Both the position numbers and the translations under genes were made by a program. The notes under the pieces are model-generated. The model did no database searches and was not told the DNA's origin. It was given only the letters and a program-made list of their open reading frames with translations. Positions 1 to 6,012 of a stretch of 9,993 bases of DNA are shown piece by piece; within the stretch, counting starts at the first letter, position 1; the number at the start of each line of letters is the position of its first letter. Source of the DNA: DASQPR01 sp035713725 (GTDB lineage Bacteria; Actinomycetota; Actinomycetes; Mycobacteriales; Micromonosporaceae). The stretch lies in the NCBI GenBank assembly GCA_035713725.1, contig DASTMZ010000109.1, forward strand, positions 1 to 9,993. The letters run 5' to 3'.

Positions 1-551
1 GCCGTGATGCCGAAGGTGCGCTGCTCGTTCGCCTTCTCGATCCAGGCGGTCAGCCGATTACTGGTCAGGTCCACGTCGCCCACGGTGAGCGTGGTGATGT
101 CGCCTGCGCGGAGCCCAGTGTTCATGCCGAGGGCCAGCGCCGCCCGGTCTCTTGGATCGTCGGCGGATTCGAGGAGGTTGATTAGTTCCTCGGCCGAGAG
201 CATGAGATTGATCTTGCGCGGGTTGCGCAGCGGATCGACATGCATCATCGGATTCGTGTGAACCCAGCCGCGGTCGCGCGTGTACGCCCAGAAGCCATTG
301 AGGTGCTGGCGAAATAAGTTGAAGCTCGCTGGCTTGTATGCCGGCGGGCGGAGCTTGTTGAAATAACGCTCCATGTAGCGCTCGCCAGGGTCCGCCACGT
401 CGGCCAGGTAAACATACGGCTGCGTTGCTCGGGTAACCCAGGTTCGCCAGTGTTCGAGACGTTGCTGGATGCCGCGCCAGGATGTTGGCTTGTAACTTCC
501 GCGCTTAACCTCGTAATAGTCTGCCAGTGCGTCGTTCAAGGTGAGTGGCAT
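1..551 (-). CDS. Tyrosine recombinase/phage-type integrase, N-terminal part (cut by window edge)
   Basis: Site-specific DNA recombinase of the tyrosine integrase family. 183 residues are visible before the window edge. Residues 1-110 look like the N-terminal SAM-like core-binding domain (aromatic and basic, with SFNLFRQHLNGFWAYTRD around 76-93). The catalytic domain starts near 118 (LSAEELINLLESADD). The motif ALGMNTGLRAGDITTLTVGD carries the first catalytic arginine (R148), and K173 in IEKANEQR is the likely beta-hairpin lysine. The HxxR box and the tyrosine nucleophile lie beyond position 1, so intactness cannot be judged. The ATG at 549-551 is preferred because TACCGT ends exactly 7 nt upstream, as for several neighbours. 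A GTG at 558-560 with GGAGG (565-569) 4 nt upstream is an in-frame alternative. Codon use is visibly less GC-biased (TTA, CTA, AAT, AGT codons) than downstream genes, consistent with transfer. It is probably the edge gene of an integrated element extending left. Confidence 0.88.
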   Translation of the reverse strand, partial: MPLTLNDALADYYEVKRGSYKPTSWRGIQQRLEHWRTWVTRATQPYVYLADVADPGERYMERYFNKLRPPAYKPASFNLFRQHLNGFWAYTRDRGWVHTNPMMHVDPLRNPRKINLMLSAEELINLLESADDPRDRAALALGMNTGLRAGDITTLTVGDVDLTSNRLTAWIEKANEQRTFGIT

Positions 552-558
552 GGGAAAC

Positions 559-588
559 ACGGTACCTCCAAGGGAAGTTATCCGGCAA
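559..588 (-). promoter_or_regulatory. Candidate integrase promoter
   Basis: Read on the minus strand, TTGCCG (588-583) is followed by an 18-nt spacer and TACCGT (564-559), then 7 nt to the ATG at 551. This is a plausible -35/-10 pair with a start site at or just before the ATG. GGAGG at 569-565 lies inside the spacer, so it would be absent from such a transcript. If transcription instead starts further upstream, that GGAGG could serve the GTG at 560. Confidence 0.45.
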
Positions 589-599
589 CTCCTGTTTAC

Positions 600-679
600 G
601 GTTAAGCATCAACACCTTTTCGACGCACGAACTGCGGTTAATATCAAGAAATGGCTGCTAACCATTCGGATACTTAACC
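600..679. repeat. Repeated GGTTAA motifs upstream of the integrase
   Basis: Two direct copies occur on the plus strand: GGTTAAGCATCAA at 600-612 and GGTTAATATCAA at 636-647, 36 bp apart. Two inverted copies occur on the minus strand: GGTTAAGTATC at 679-669 and a shorter GGTTAG at 663-658. All lie in the AT-rich stretch just upstream of the integrase start. Such arrays next to an integrase fit arm-type integrase or excisionase binding sites, or an operator for the int promoter. Which of these applies is inference. Confidence 0.5.
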
Positions 680-886
680 CGTACGGCCGATGGGTGTGCG
701 ACGATCTCGCGACTCGGGTCGTCAGATGTGCCAGGCCACGGCGTTCGTTGCGCGAACGCGATCCCGAGGCCCGCACGCCGAACCGTCGTCCGCGGTCGCG
801 ATCAGCTGTGACGTCAATCTCAGTTCGTGGACCCAGGTGAACCCGGCGCAAGGCCGTTGCGGCGGCAAGTTCTTCTCGCGAACCTG

Positions 887-1384
887 CTACGCGTCCTCGG
901 TCAACGCACGGGCGTAATTCGCGAGCGATCGCTGATAGCGCACCAAGTGCGGCGCGAGCGTCTCGAGCGCGATAGCGGCCGCCTCGCGCTCACGGCCCGA
1001 GTCGACCAACGCGAGCGCGAGAAATGCGCGTACCGCGTCGTCCAGCTCGTCGGAGCCGGCGTCCCGTTCGGCGCTCAGCAGTGCAACGCTGCCTGCGACG
1101 TCGCCGAGATTGCGCAACGAGCTCGCCAGCTGCACGACCGCGCGGCGACGCCGGATGCCGGACAAACCAAGATCGAGAGCTCGCCGGTACAGCACAATCG
1201 CGGCGGCCGGATCTCCGGTCGAGTCGCGTGCGCCACCCCGCTCGAACGCCGCGACCGGGCTGTCGGCGGGAAGCTGCGTCGCGAGCGCGTCCATTCGCTC
1301 GACGAACTCCGACTCTGGATAGTCATCCATGGTTGCCCAGAGAAGCGCGAGCCGCTCTTCCCAGTCGCTAGCGGGTGAAGTCAT
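887..1384 (-). CDS. Tetratricopeptide-repeat protein, 165 aa
   Basis: Predicted soluble cytoplasmic all-helical protein with no signal peptide or membrane segment. Helical pairs with TPR-like spacing run from about residue 43 to 160: SPVAAFERGGARDSTGDPAA, VLYRRALDLGL, RAVVQLASSLRNLGDVAGSV, AVRAFLALALVDSGREREA, then a final LAPHLVRYQRSLANYARAL helix. The tryptophan-containing N-terminus (SDWEERLALLWATMDDYPESEF) and the RRRAVVQLASSLRNLG core resemble a widespread actinobacterial TPR family of about this length, so it looks complete. TPR proteins act as protein-protein scaffolds, and no partner can be named. An upstream in-frame start at 1450 was rejected because the extra 22 residues are low-complexity and the ATG at 1384 has TACGTT ending 6 nt before it. 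No Shine-Dalgarno sequence is visible. It is a single-gene unit. Confidence 0.82.
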   Translation of the reverse strand: MTSPASDWEERLALLWATMDDYPESEFVERMDALATQLPADSPVAAFERGGARDSTGDPAAAIVLYRRALDLGLSGIRRRRAVVQLASSLRNLGDVAGSVALLSAERDAGSDELDDAVRAFLALALVDSGREREAAAIALETLAPHLVRYQRSLANYARALTEDA

Positions 1385-1390
1385 CGCGAC

Positions 1391-1413
1391 AACGTACCGG
1401 TGTGACACGTGTC
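1391..1413 (-). promoter_or_regulatory. Candidate leaderless promoter and palindromic operator of the TPR gene
   Basis: TACGTT (1396-1391, minus) ends 6 nt before the ATG and fits the actinobacterial TANNNT -10 pattern. A perfect 10-bp palindrome, GACACGTGTC, occupies 1404-1413. That is inside the spacer between the -10 and the expected -35, a position where a bound repressor would block polymerase. No good -35 is seen. Confidence 0.35.
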
Positions 1414-1472
1414 GATGCGCGCTGCGGTGCGCGTCGCGCCAGCTGCCCACTGCCGACCCCGCAGTAACAGCG

Positions 1473-1499
1473 ATGGACCCCTCCTGCGGAGGGGCCCAT
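1473..1499 (-). terminator. Hairpin terminator after tRNA-Pro
   Basis: A strong GC-rich hairpin: CCCCTCC (1478-1484) pairs with GGAGGGG (1488-1494) around a 3-nt loop. The stem extends past one A/C mismatch by four further pairs (1473-1476 with 1496-1499). It lies 18 nt beyond the tRNA 3' end on the transcribed strand. There is no long U tract after it, which is common for actinobacterial terminators. It separates the tRNA from the TPR gene. Confidence 0.7.
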
Positions 1500-1516
1500 T
1501 ACGTGCGGATTCTGCG

Positions 1517-1593
<77 letters not shown>

Positions 1594-1605
1594 GCGTGCC
1601 GGGCA

Positions 1606-1633
1606 ATCGTAACCGACGCCACCGGCCCCGCAA
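1606..1633 (-). promoter_or_regulatory. Promoter of tRNA-Pro
   Basis: On the minus strand TTGCGG (1633-1628), a 16-nt spacer and TACGAT (1611-1606) form a good -35/-10 pair. The tRNA 5' end is 12 nt after the -10, predicting a leader of about 5-6 nt. It sits in the 77-bp gap after the metallophosphoesterase stop codon. It also shows the TANNNT form of -10 used in this genome. Confidence 0.6.
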
Positions 1634-1670
1634 ATCTGGGTTTCTCGGCGGTGCACGGGCGGGCCGGAGA

Positions 1671-2573
1671 TCACCGCGGGATGACCGTCAACAGGGTTGC
1701 CTCGGGTCGACACGCGAAGCGAATCGGCGCCGTCGGATGCGTACCCAGACCGGCCGAGACGTGCAACCACGTGCGCCGGTCGCCGGCCGGCCACCGGTGC
1801 AGTCCGCGTGCCATGTGGCGGTCCAGCCCGCAGTTCGTGACGAGCGCGCCGATGCCCGGTACGCGTACCTGGCCGCCGTGCGTGTGGCCGGCAAGCAGCA
1901 GGTCGAAGCCGTCGCCAGCCATCGCATCGAGAACGTACGGCTCCGGCGTGTGAGTTAGGCCAATGCGCAGGTCGACGGCTGGTGAAGCTGGGCCAGCGAC
2001 CGAGTCGTAGTCGTCGCGCTCGACGTGCGGATCGTCGACGCCGACCGCCTCCACGGTGCGACCGCCCGCCTTCAGCGTCACGCGCGCGTTGTTGAGGTCC
2101 ACCCAGCCCGCCGCGACGAAGAGCTCGCGCAATTCTTCGGTGGGCAACTCGACGCCCTGGACATAGGGGCGGTCTCGGTCGAAGTAGCCGAACGGGTTCT
2201 TGAACACCGGGCCGCGGTAGTCGTTCGAACCGAACACGAACACGCCGGGGCGATCGAGCACCGGGCCGAGTGCGTGCGCGACGGCGGTCACCGCCTCCGG
2301 GTGCGCTATGTTGTCGCCGGTCACCACGATCAGGTCGGGGTCGGTGCCGACGAGTTCGCGTACCCACGATTGCTTGCCGCGCTGGCCCGGCATGAGATGC
2401 AGGTCCGAGATGTGCAGCAGGCGTAGCGGTTCGGCATCGGGTGCCAGCGCCGGGACGTCGACACGGCGCAGCGTGAACATGTTCCGCTCGATCAACGTGG
2501 CATACGCAAGTGTCGTGGCGCCAACGGTGACGGCGGCGGTCGCACCGGCCCGGATAACTGAACGCGAACGCAT
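1671..2573 (-). CDS. Membrane-anchored metallophosphoesterase, 300 aa
   Basis: Calcineurin-like binuclear metallophosphoesterase of the YkuE/YaeI type; the substrate is unknown. A hydrophobic N-terminal segment (residues about 7-29, VIRAGATAAVTVGATTLAYATLI) probably anchors it with the catalytic domain outside. Metal-site motifs in order: HISDLHL (D57, H59), VVTGDN (D87, N88), FGSNDY (N118), LTHTP (H208), and AGHTHGGQ (H230, H232). The usual GNHD box reads GSND here, so the general-acid histidine position appears to be Asp (D119). The length is normal for the family. The ATG at 2573 is chosen because TACTCT ends 7 nt upstream. An ATG at 2600 would overlap the start codon of the divergent gene and is less likely. 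The order beside ponA2 matches my recollection of Rv3682-Rv3683 in M. tuberculosis, suggesting an envelope role, which is inference. Confidence 0.9.
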   Translation of the reverse strand: MRSRSVIRAGATAAVTVGATTLAYATLIERNMFTLRRVDVPALAPDAEPLRLLHISDLHLMPGQRGKQSWVRELVGTDPDLIVVTGDNIAHPEAVTAVAHALGPVLDRPGVFVFGSNDYRGPVFKNPFGYFDRDRPYVQGVELPTEELRELFVAAGWVDLNNARVTLKAGGRTVEAVGVDDPHVERDDYDSVAGPASPAVDLRIGLTHTPEPYVLDAMAGDGFDLLLAGHTHGGQVRVPGIGALVTNCGLDRHMARGLHRWPAGDRRTWLHVSAGLGTHPTAPIRFACRPEATLLTVIPR

Positions 2574-2580
2574 GCGGCTC

Positions 2581-2590
2581 AGAGTAGTTT
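2581..2590. promoter_or_regulatory. Overlapping divergent -10 elements (metallophosphoesterase / YqeY)
   Basis: In the 25-bp gap, TACTCT reads on the minus strand (2586-2581), 7 nt before the ATG at 2573. TAGTTT reads on the plus strand (2585-2590), 8 nt before the ATG at 2599. The two hexamers share two base pairs, so polymerases should exclude each other. Neither gene has a Shine-Dalgarno sequence, so both transcripts are predicted to be leaderless. -35 elements are not convincing. Confidence 0.5.
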
Positions 2591-2598
2591 CTCGTGGC

Positions 2599-3054
2599 AT
2601 GACCACGTTCAAGGACCGTCTCGAAGCCGACCTGCGCACTGCCCTCAAGGCGCGCGACGAGCTGGTTGTCTCGACGCTGCGGATGGCCATCGCCGCGGTC
2701 CGCACCGAGGAGGTCGCCGGATCGGCCGCCCGTACCTTGACCGATCAAGAGGTCGAGACGGTGCTGCGGCGGGAGATGAAGAAGCGCCGCGACGCGGCCA
2801 CGGCGTTCGCCGACGCCGGCCGTGCGGAACAGGCCGAGCGGGAGCGCCACGAGGAGCGAGTTCTCGAGGCGTATCTGCCGAAGCAGCTGTCCGACGAGGA
2901 GCTCTCGGTCGCCGTCACCAAGGCGCTCGAAGGCCTGGACCTGTCCGGTAAGCAGGCGATGGGCGCGGCGATGAAGGCGGCCCAGGCGGAGGTCGCCGGC
3001 CGCGCTGAGGGTGGGCGGGTGGCCGCAGAGGTGCGCCGACAAATCGCGGGCTAG
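2599..3054 (+). CDS. GatB/YqeY-domain protein, 151 aa
   Basis: Stand-alone YqeY-type protein related to the C-terminal tRNA-binding helical region of the GatB amidotransferase subunit. Its own function is not firmly known; a link to aminoacyl-tRNA amidation is inferred from the domain. The whole protein matches the family: an N-terminal helix KDRLEADLRTALKARDELVVSTLRMAIAAV (residues 5-34), a middle charged helical part VLRREMKKRRDAATAF, then the characteristic EAYLPKQLSDEEL (about 94-106) and the C-terminal GAAMKAAQAEVAGRAEGGRVAAEVRRQ. Length is typical. The start is the ATG after MTTFKDRLEADL homology begins; the open frame upstream runs antisense through the divergent phosphoesterase and is not coding. 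Its stop codon overlaps that of the convergent PBP gene within CTAG (3051-3054). Confidence 0.92.
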   Translation: MTTFKDRLEADLRTALKARDELVVSTLRMAIAAVRTEEVAGSAARTLTDQEVETVLRREMKKRRDAATAFADAGRAEQAERERHEERVLEAYLPKQLSDEELSVAVTKALEGLDLSGKQAMGAAMKAAQAEVAGRAEGGRVAAEVRRQIAG

Positions 3055-5558
3055 CCGCCGCCTCCGCCACCTCCGGGCGGGCACACGTTGCCCGTGCAGG
3101 GCGGAGGCTTGCCGGGGCCGCCGCCTCCGCCACCGCCGCCGCCGCCGCCGGGCGGACAGATGGGAAGGATGCAGGGCGGCGGCGCCTGGCCCTTGCCGTT
3201 ACTCACGAAGATCGCGATCGGTGTGCCACGGGCGGACGAGCCGCTCGGGTCCGTCGACGCGACCGAGCCGGCTGCACACGGCGACGTGACCGTTGTCCGC
3301 ATCTGGATCACCGTGAATCCGGCGCTGCGAAGCTTGGATCTCGCGGTGCCCACCGATGCACAAGTCACGCCCGGAATGGAGACCTGCGTGCCGAACGCTA
3401 TTGCGCGATTCGGCTTCGGGAACTGCACGATCGGCAGACCCTTGAGCGAGTCCCGCAACGTGTCAGCCACCACCGTGTTGATGGAGGGCCGCGGCAGCGT
3501 CTGCCGCTTCGTTGCGTTGTCCGGATCGGCCAGCACCCCAGCGACCGCTAACTGCGGGGTCATCGCGATGAGTGCGTAGGCCTGGTTGTTGTCGGTGGTT
3601 CCGGTCTTGCCCGCGATCGGCCGGCGCACCGTCTTGCCGTTGACCTTCGTGGTGACCTGCCCGCCGACGGCTTGCGCGGTCGTGCCGTTGCACATGCCGA
3701 ATGCGGACTGGTTGCCGATCGGGCAGCGCGCGGCGTCTAGCGCCACGTTCGCGATGTTCGGATCGATGACCTGCGAGCACTGCGGCTTTGCGATGTCCAG
3801 CTGGGTGCCGTTGGGGTCAGTGATCGAGATGACCGGCAGCGGCGTGCACCGCTTACCGCTGTTTGCGATGGTGCCGTACGCCGACGCCATCTGCAGCGGG
3901 GTCACCTGGATGACGCCCAGCGTGAACGCGCCGAAGCTAGCCGGGTTGATGCCGAGCGAGGCCGGAATCGTAATGCCGAGCCGCCGCGCCACATCGATCG
4001 GACCCGATGTCCCGATGCGGTCCTCCAGCGGCACGAAGTACGTGTTGACCGACTTGCCGTACGCCTGCCACATGTTCCAGTCGCCGACATCGCCGGTGCT
4101 CGAGTTCTTTGGGCAGTAATAGCCGTTGCACCCATTCGGGTCGTCCCCCACGGGGAAGTTCGAATGGTATTGCTCCGGCGCGTTGATCTTGTACGACAAT
4201 GGCACGCCGGCTTCGAGCGCCGCGACCATCGTGAACATTTTGAACGTCGAGCCGAACTGATAACCCAGGTTCGTCGCACTGCCGGTGACCAGCGGCACGG
4301 TGGTGTTCGGATAGCTACCCACCGAGCCACGCGGCGCCTTTGGATCGGTGCTCTTGCCGTTGTGACTCTCGTCGTTGCTGTAGTTGCGGTTCACCGCCAC
4401 GACGTCGACGTAGCCGGTCTTCGGCTCGACCGCGGCCACCATCATGGCCGACGAGTTGCCGGTCCGATCGGTGTCTTCGATGTGTTTCATCGCGGCGGCT
4501 TGGTCCTTGACGTTCAACGTGGAGATGATCTTGTATCCGCCGGTCTCGAGCCGATTCAGACGCTCGAACTCGTCGGCGCCCAGGGCCGGCTGCTGCAACC
4601 ACCACCGGTAGAGGTAGTCGCAGAAGAATCCGTACGACGCCCGCGCGGAGACGCAACCGTTGGGCGTCGGGTGCAGCTTCAACCCGGCCGCCGTACCCAC
4701 GATCTGAGCCTCTTGCGCCGGCGTGATGAACTTCATGTCCACCATCTCGGGCAGCACGTGCTTGTCGCGACGGCTCACCGCGTTCTGGAGCCCGGACGGC
4801 GTCGACGGGTCGTATTTTGTCGTCCCTTGCAGCAGACCAGCGATCAGCGCGGCTTGCGGAAGCGTCAGATCCTTTGGCGGCTCGTTGAAATACACCTCGG
4901 CGGCGGCGTAGACGCCGTACGCGCCGTGCCCGAATGGTGCGATGTTCAGATAGCGGTCGAGGATGTCGAGCTTCGCCGCGTGCTTGTCTCCGCCGTGTTC
5001 CTCGGTGAGCTGCTTCTCCAACGCGATGGCGAGGTGCGCCTCGCGAAGCTTCCGTGCCGGCGAGTCCTCGGTCGCGTCGACTACCTCCTGCGGCGTGGTC
5101 GCCGAATACGAGGTGGCCAGCCGTACGTACTGCATGGTGATCGTGGACGCGCCCTGCTGTGACTCGTCGTTGGAGTCGGCGACGAACGCGCGCGCCACAC
5201 CGCGCAGGTCCACGCCGTTGTGCACGAAGAACCGCTTGTCCTCGGACGCCACCACGGCGTCCTGCATCACTTGCGAGATCTGGTTGATCGGCACGTCGCG
5301 CCGGTTCTCGTCGAACAACGACGTGATGAGCGTCGTGCCATCGGATGCGTAGACGTTGGTGATCTGCGGCGCCTTCGGAACCTGAAGCACCGACGGCAGA
5401 CTGTCGAAGTTGTCGGCGCCAGCCTTTGCCGCCAGACCGGTCAACGCGACCGCTGGGAACGCCGCGGCGGCGACCACGACTCCGGCTAACAAGCCACAGA
5501 TGACCAGCGAGACCCCGTTGGCAAGAATGCTCCGGTCGCCCCTACGAATCCGAATCAC
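3051..5558 (-). CDS. ponA2: PonA2-like bifunctional penicillin-binding protein with PASTA domain
   Basis: Class A PBP, 835 aa: polymerises lipid II and cross-links peptidoglycan on the outer face of the membrane. It has a short cytoplasmic basic N-terminus and one membrane helix (about 14-40). The glycosyltransferase (GT51) domain spans about 85-260, with catalytic E106 in SEDKRFF, then QGASTITMQYVR (135-146) and REAHLAIALEKQLT. The transpeptidase domain spans about 365-700: S437-TF-K440, S503-V-N505, and K651-T-G. One PASTA domain lies at about 722-788 (VSIPGVTCASVGTARSKL). The C-terminal tail (793-835) is Pro/Gly-rich with repeated Cys pairs. All catalytic residues are present. Fourteen cysteines lie outside the membrane. 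The start is GTG at 5558 with TACTCT 7 nt upstream. The ponA2 symbol rests on domain order plus the position divergent from whiB4, as in mycobacteria; other class A PBPs are possible. Confidence 0.93.
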   Translation of the reverse strand: MIRIRRGDRSILANGVSLVICGLLAGVVVAAAAFPAVALTGLAAKAGADNFDSLPSVLQVPKAPQITNVYASDGTTLITSLFDENRRDVPINQISQVMQDAVVASEDKRFFVHNGVDLRGVARAFVADSNDESQQGASTITMQYVRLATSYSATTPQEVVDATEDSPARKLREAHLAIALEKQLTEEHGGDKHAAKLDILDRYLNIAPFGHGAYGVYAAAEVYFNEPPKDLTLPQAALIAGLLQGTTKYDPSTPSGLQNAVSRRDKHVLPEMVDMKFITPAQEAQIVGTAAGLKLHPTPNGCVSARASYGFFCDYLYRWWLQQPALGADEFERLNRLETGGYKIISTLNVKDQAAAMKHIEDTDRTGNSSAMMVAAVEPKTGYVDVVAVNRNYSNDESHNGKSTDPKAPRGSVGSYPNTTVPLVTGSATNLGYQFGSTFKMFTMVAALEAGVPLSYKINAPEQYHSNFPVGDDPNGCNGYYCPKNSSTGDVGDWNMWQAYGKSVNTYFVPLEDRIGTSGPIDVARRLGITIPASLGINPASFGAFTLGVIQVTPLQMASAYGTIANSGKRCTPLPVISITDPNGTQLDIAKPQCSQVIDPNIANVALDAARCPIGNQSAFGMCNGTTAQAVGGQVTTKVNGKTVRRPIAGKTGTTDNNQAYALIAMTPQLAVAGVLADPDNATKRQTLPRPSINTVVADTLRDSLKGLPIVQFPKPNRAIAFGTQVSIPGVTCASVGTARSKLRSAGFTVIQMRTTVTSPCAAGSVASTDPSGSSARGTPIAIFVSNGKGQAPPPCILPICPPGGGGGGGGGGGPGKPPPCTGNVCPPGGGGGGG
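3054..3182 (-). repeat. Pro/Gly-rich duplicated tail module within the PBP gene
   Basis: The last 43 codons of the PBP encode two copies of PPPC-x4-CPPG followed by a glycine run. The first copy (residues 793-817) has 11 consecutive glycines and a PGK link. The second (818-835) has 7 glycines and then stops. In DNA this is a CCG/CCT-rich tract prone to slippage and to length variation. It is coding in the PBP frame and stops at the CTAG shared with the convergent gene. Confidence 0.8.
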
Positions 5559-6002
5559 GGACCTAAGAGTAGAGGACGTCGCTCAATAGCACGTCGCGGC
5601 GAACTTCGGGTCGGATTACAGAGTCTTGTGAGCCGTGCGGCGTGCGAGGCGAATGTGTCACGGGCCGCGTGCTGACTTCGGCGGGTATCGCACTCGTACG
5701 GCGCGGATCCCGGTGATCGCCGGTGAGATCCCTCGGCGCGTTTAGTGATGGCCTGTCCGCTTTTGACGAATTTTGCCTTCAACGTTGCGTAATCGCATGA
5801 CTACGGAGCATGATGGGTCGGCGGATTACCGCACGTCACTCCCATGGTGGGGCGACGGCGTGTATCTCGTCGTTGACCGGCAACGGGAGACGCCGGCGGC
5901 GAGGAGATTCGGGTCCCACCGACCCGGGCCGCTTCGAGACATCGGGTGCGATGGCGACACGCCAACGCACCGGGGGGAGACAGAAGGGGGGACGGTGGAC
6001 AA
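5559..6002. other. Divergent intergenic region between ponA2 and whiB4
   Basis: 444 bp with no recognised gene. At the ponA2 end is the TACTCT -10. In the middle, CCGGTGA occurs twice exactly 10 bp apart (5710-5716 and 5720-5726), so both copies face the same side of the helix. An AT-richer patch follows (5756-5795) containing TTGACG at 5763-5768, a possible -35 for a whiB4 promoter, but no well-placed -10 follows it. If that patch is the promoter, whiB4 would have a leader of about 200 nt. Purine-rich GAAGGGGGG (5983-5991) lies 11 nt before the whiB4 ATG. A weak 71-codon open frame covers 5797-6012 (separate entry). Confidence 0.5.
5566..5571 (-). promoter_or_regulatory. Candidate leaderless -10 of ponA2
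   Basis: TACTCT (5571-5566, minus) is followed by exactly 7 nt and then the GTG start at 5558. It is the same hexamer and spacing as before the metallophosphoesterase. There is no Shine-Dalgarno sequence at a normal distance. No clear -35 is seen. Confidence 0.45.
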
Positions 6003-6012
6003 ATGGGGATGA
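5797..6012 (+). other. Possible small upstream ORF overlapping the whiB4 start (doubtful)
   Basis: An ATG at 5797 opens 71 codons ending in TGA at 6010-6012. This forms an ATGA overlap with the whiB4 Met3 codon (6009-6011), the geometry seen in translational coupling. The predicted peptide is hydrophilic (begins MTTEHDGSADY, contains GDGVYLVVDRQRE) and I recognise no family. Its third codon positions are less GC-biased than those of neighbouring genes, and there is no ribosome site or -10 at the usual distance. It is listed only because of the overlap; more likely it is untranslated leader or promoter DNA. Confidence 0.15.

Larger units (their letters stand above)
552..886. other. Intergenic gap between integrase and TPR gene
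   Basis: No convincing gene is seen. Short open frames here are arginine-rich and match no family I recognise. Positions 570-680 are clearly AT-richer than the rest and hold repeated GGTTAA motifs (separate entry). A 7-bp hairpin (GCGTTCG 741-747, CGAACGC 753-759, 5-nt loop) and the 8-bp palindrome TGACGTCA (809-816) are present. The switch from AT-richer to normal composition near 690 could mark the boundary of an element carrying the integrase, but no duplicated attachment core is visible in the window. Confidence 0.5.

Noticed and set aside
809..816. TGACGTCA palindrome
   Set aside because: Only 8 bp, no symmetric extension, and not placed near a predicted promoter; can occur by chance.
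541..917. Short open frames on both strands in the gap after the integrase
   Set aside because: They overlap each other, have no ribosome or -10 signal at their starts and resemble no known protein.
3054..3182. Glycine-run tail as a possible frameshift artefact
   Set aside because: The frame stays in register through two matching PPPC-x4-CPPG modules and ends at a clean stop shared with the neighbour; it is kept as genuine pending resequencing.
4164..5162. Plus-strand open frame of 332 codons
   Set aside because: Antisense to the PBP glycosyltransferase and transpeptidase domains; composition is typical of a shadow frame.
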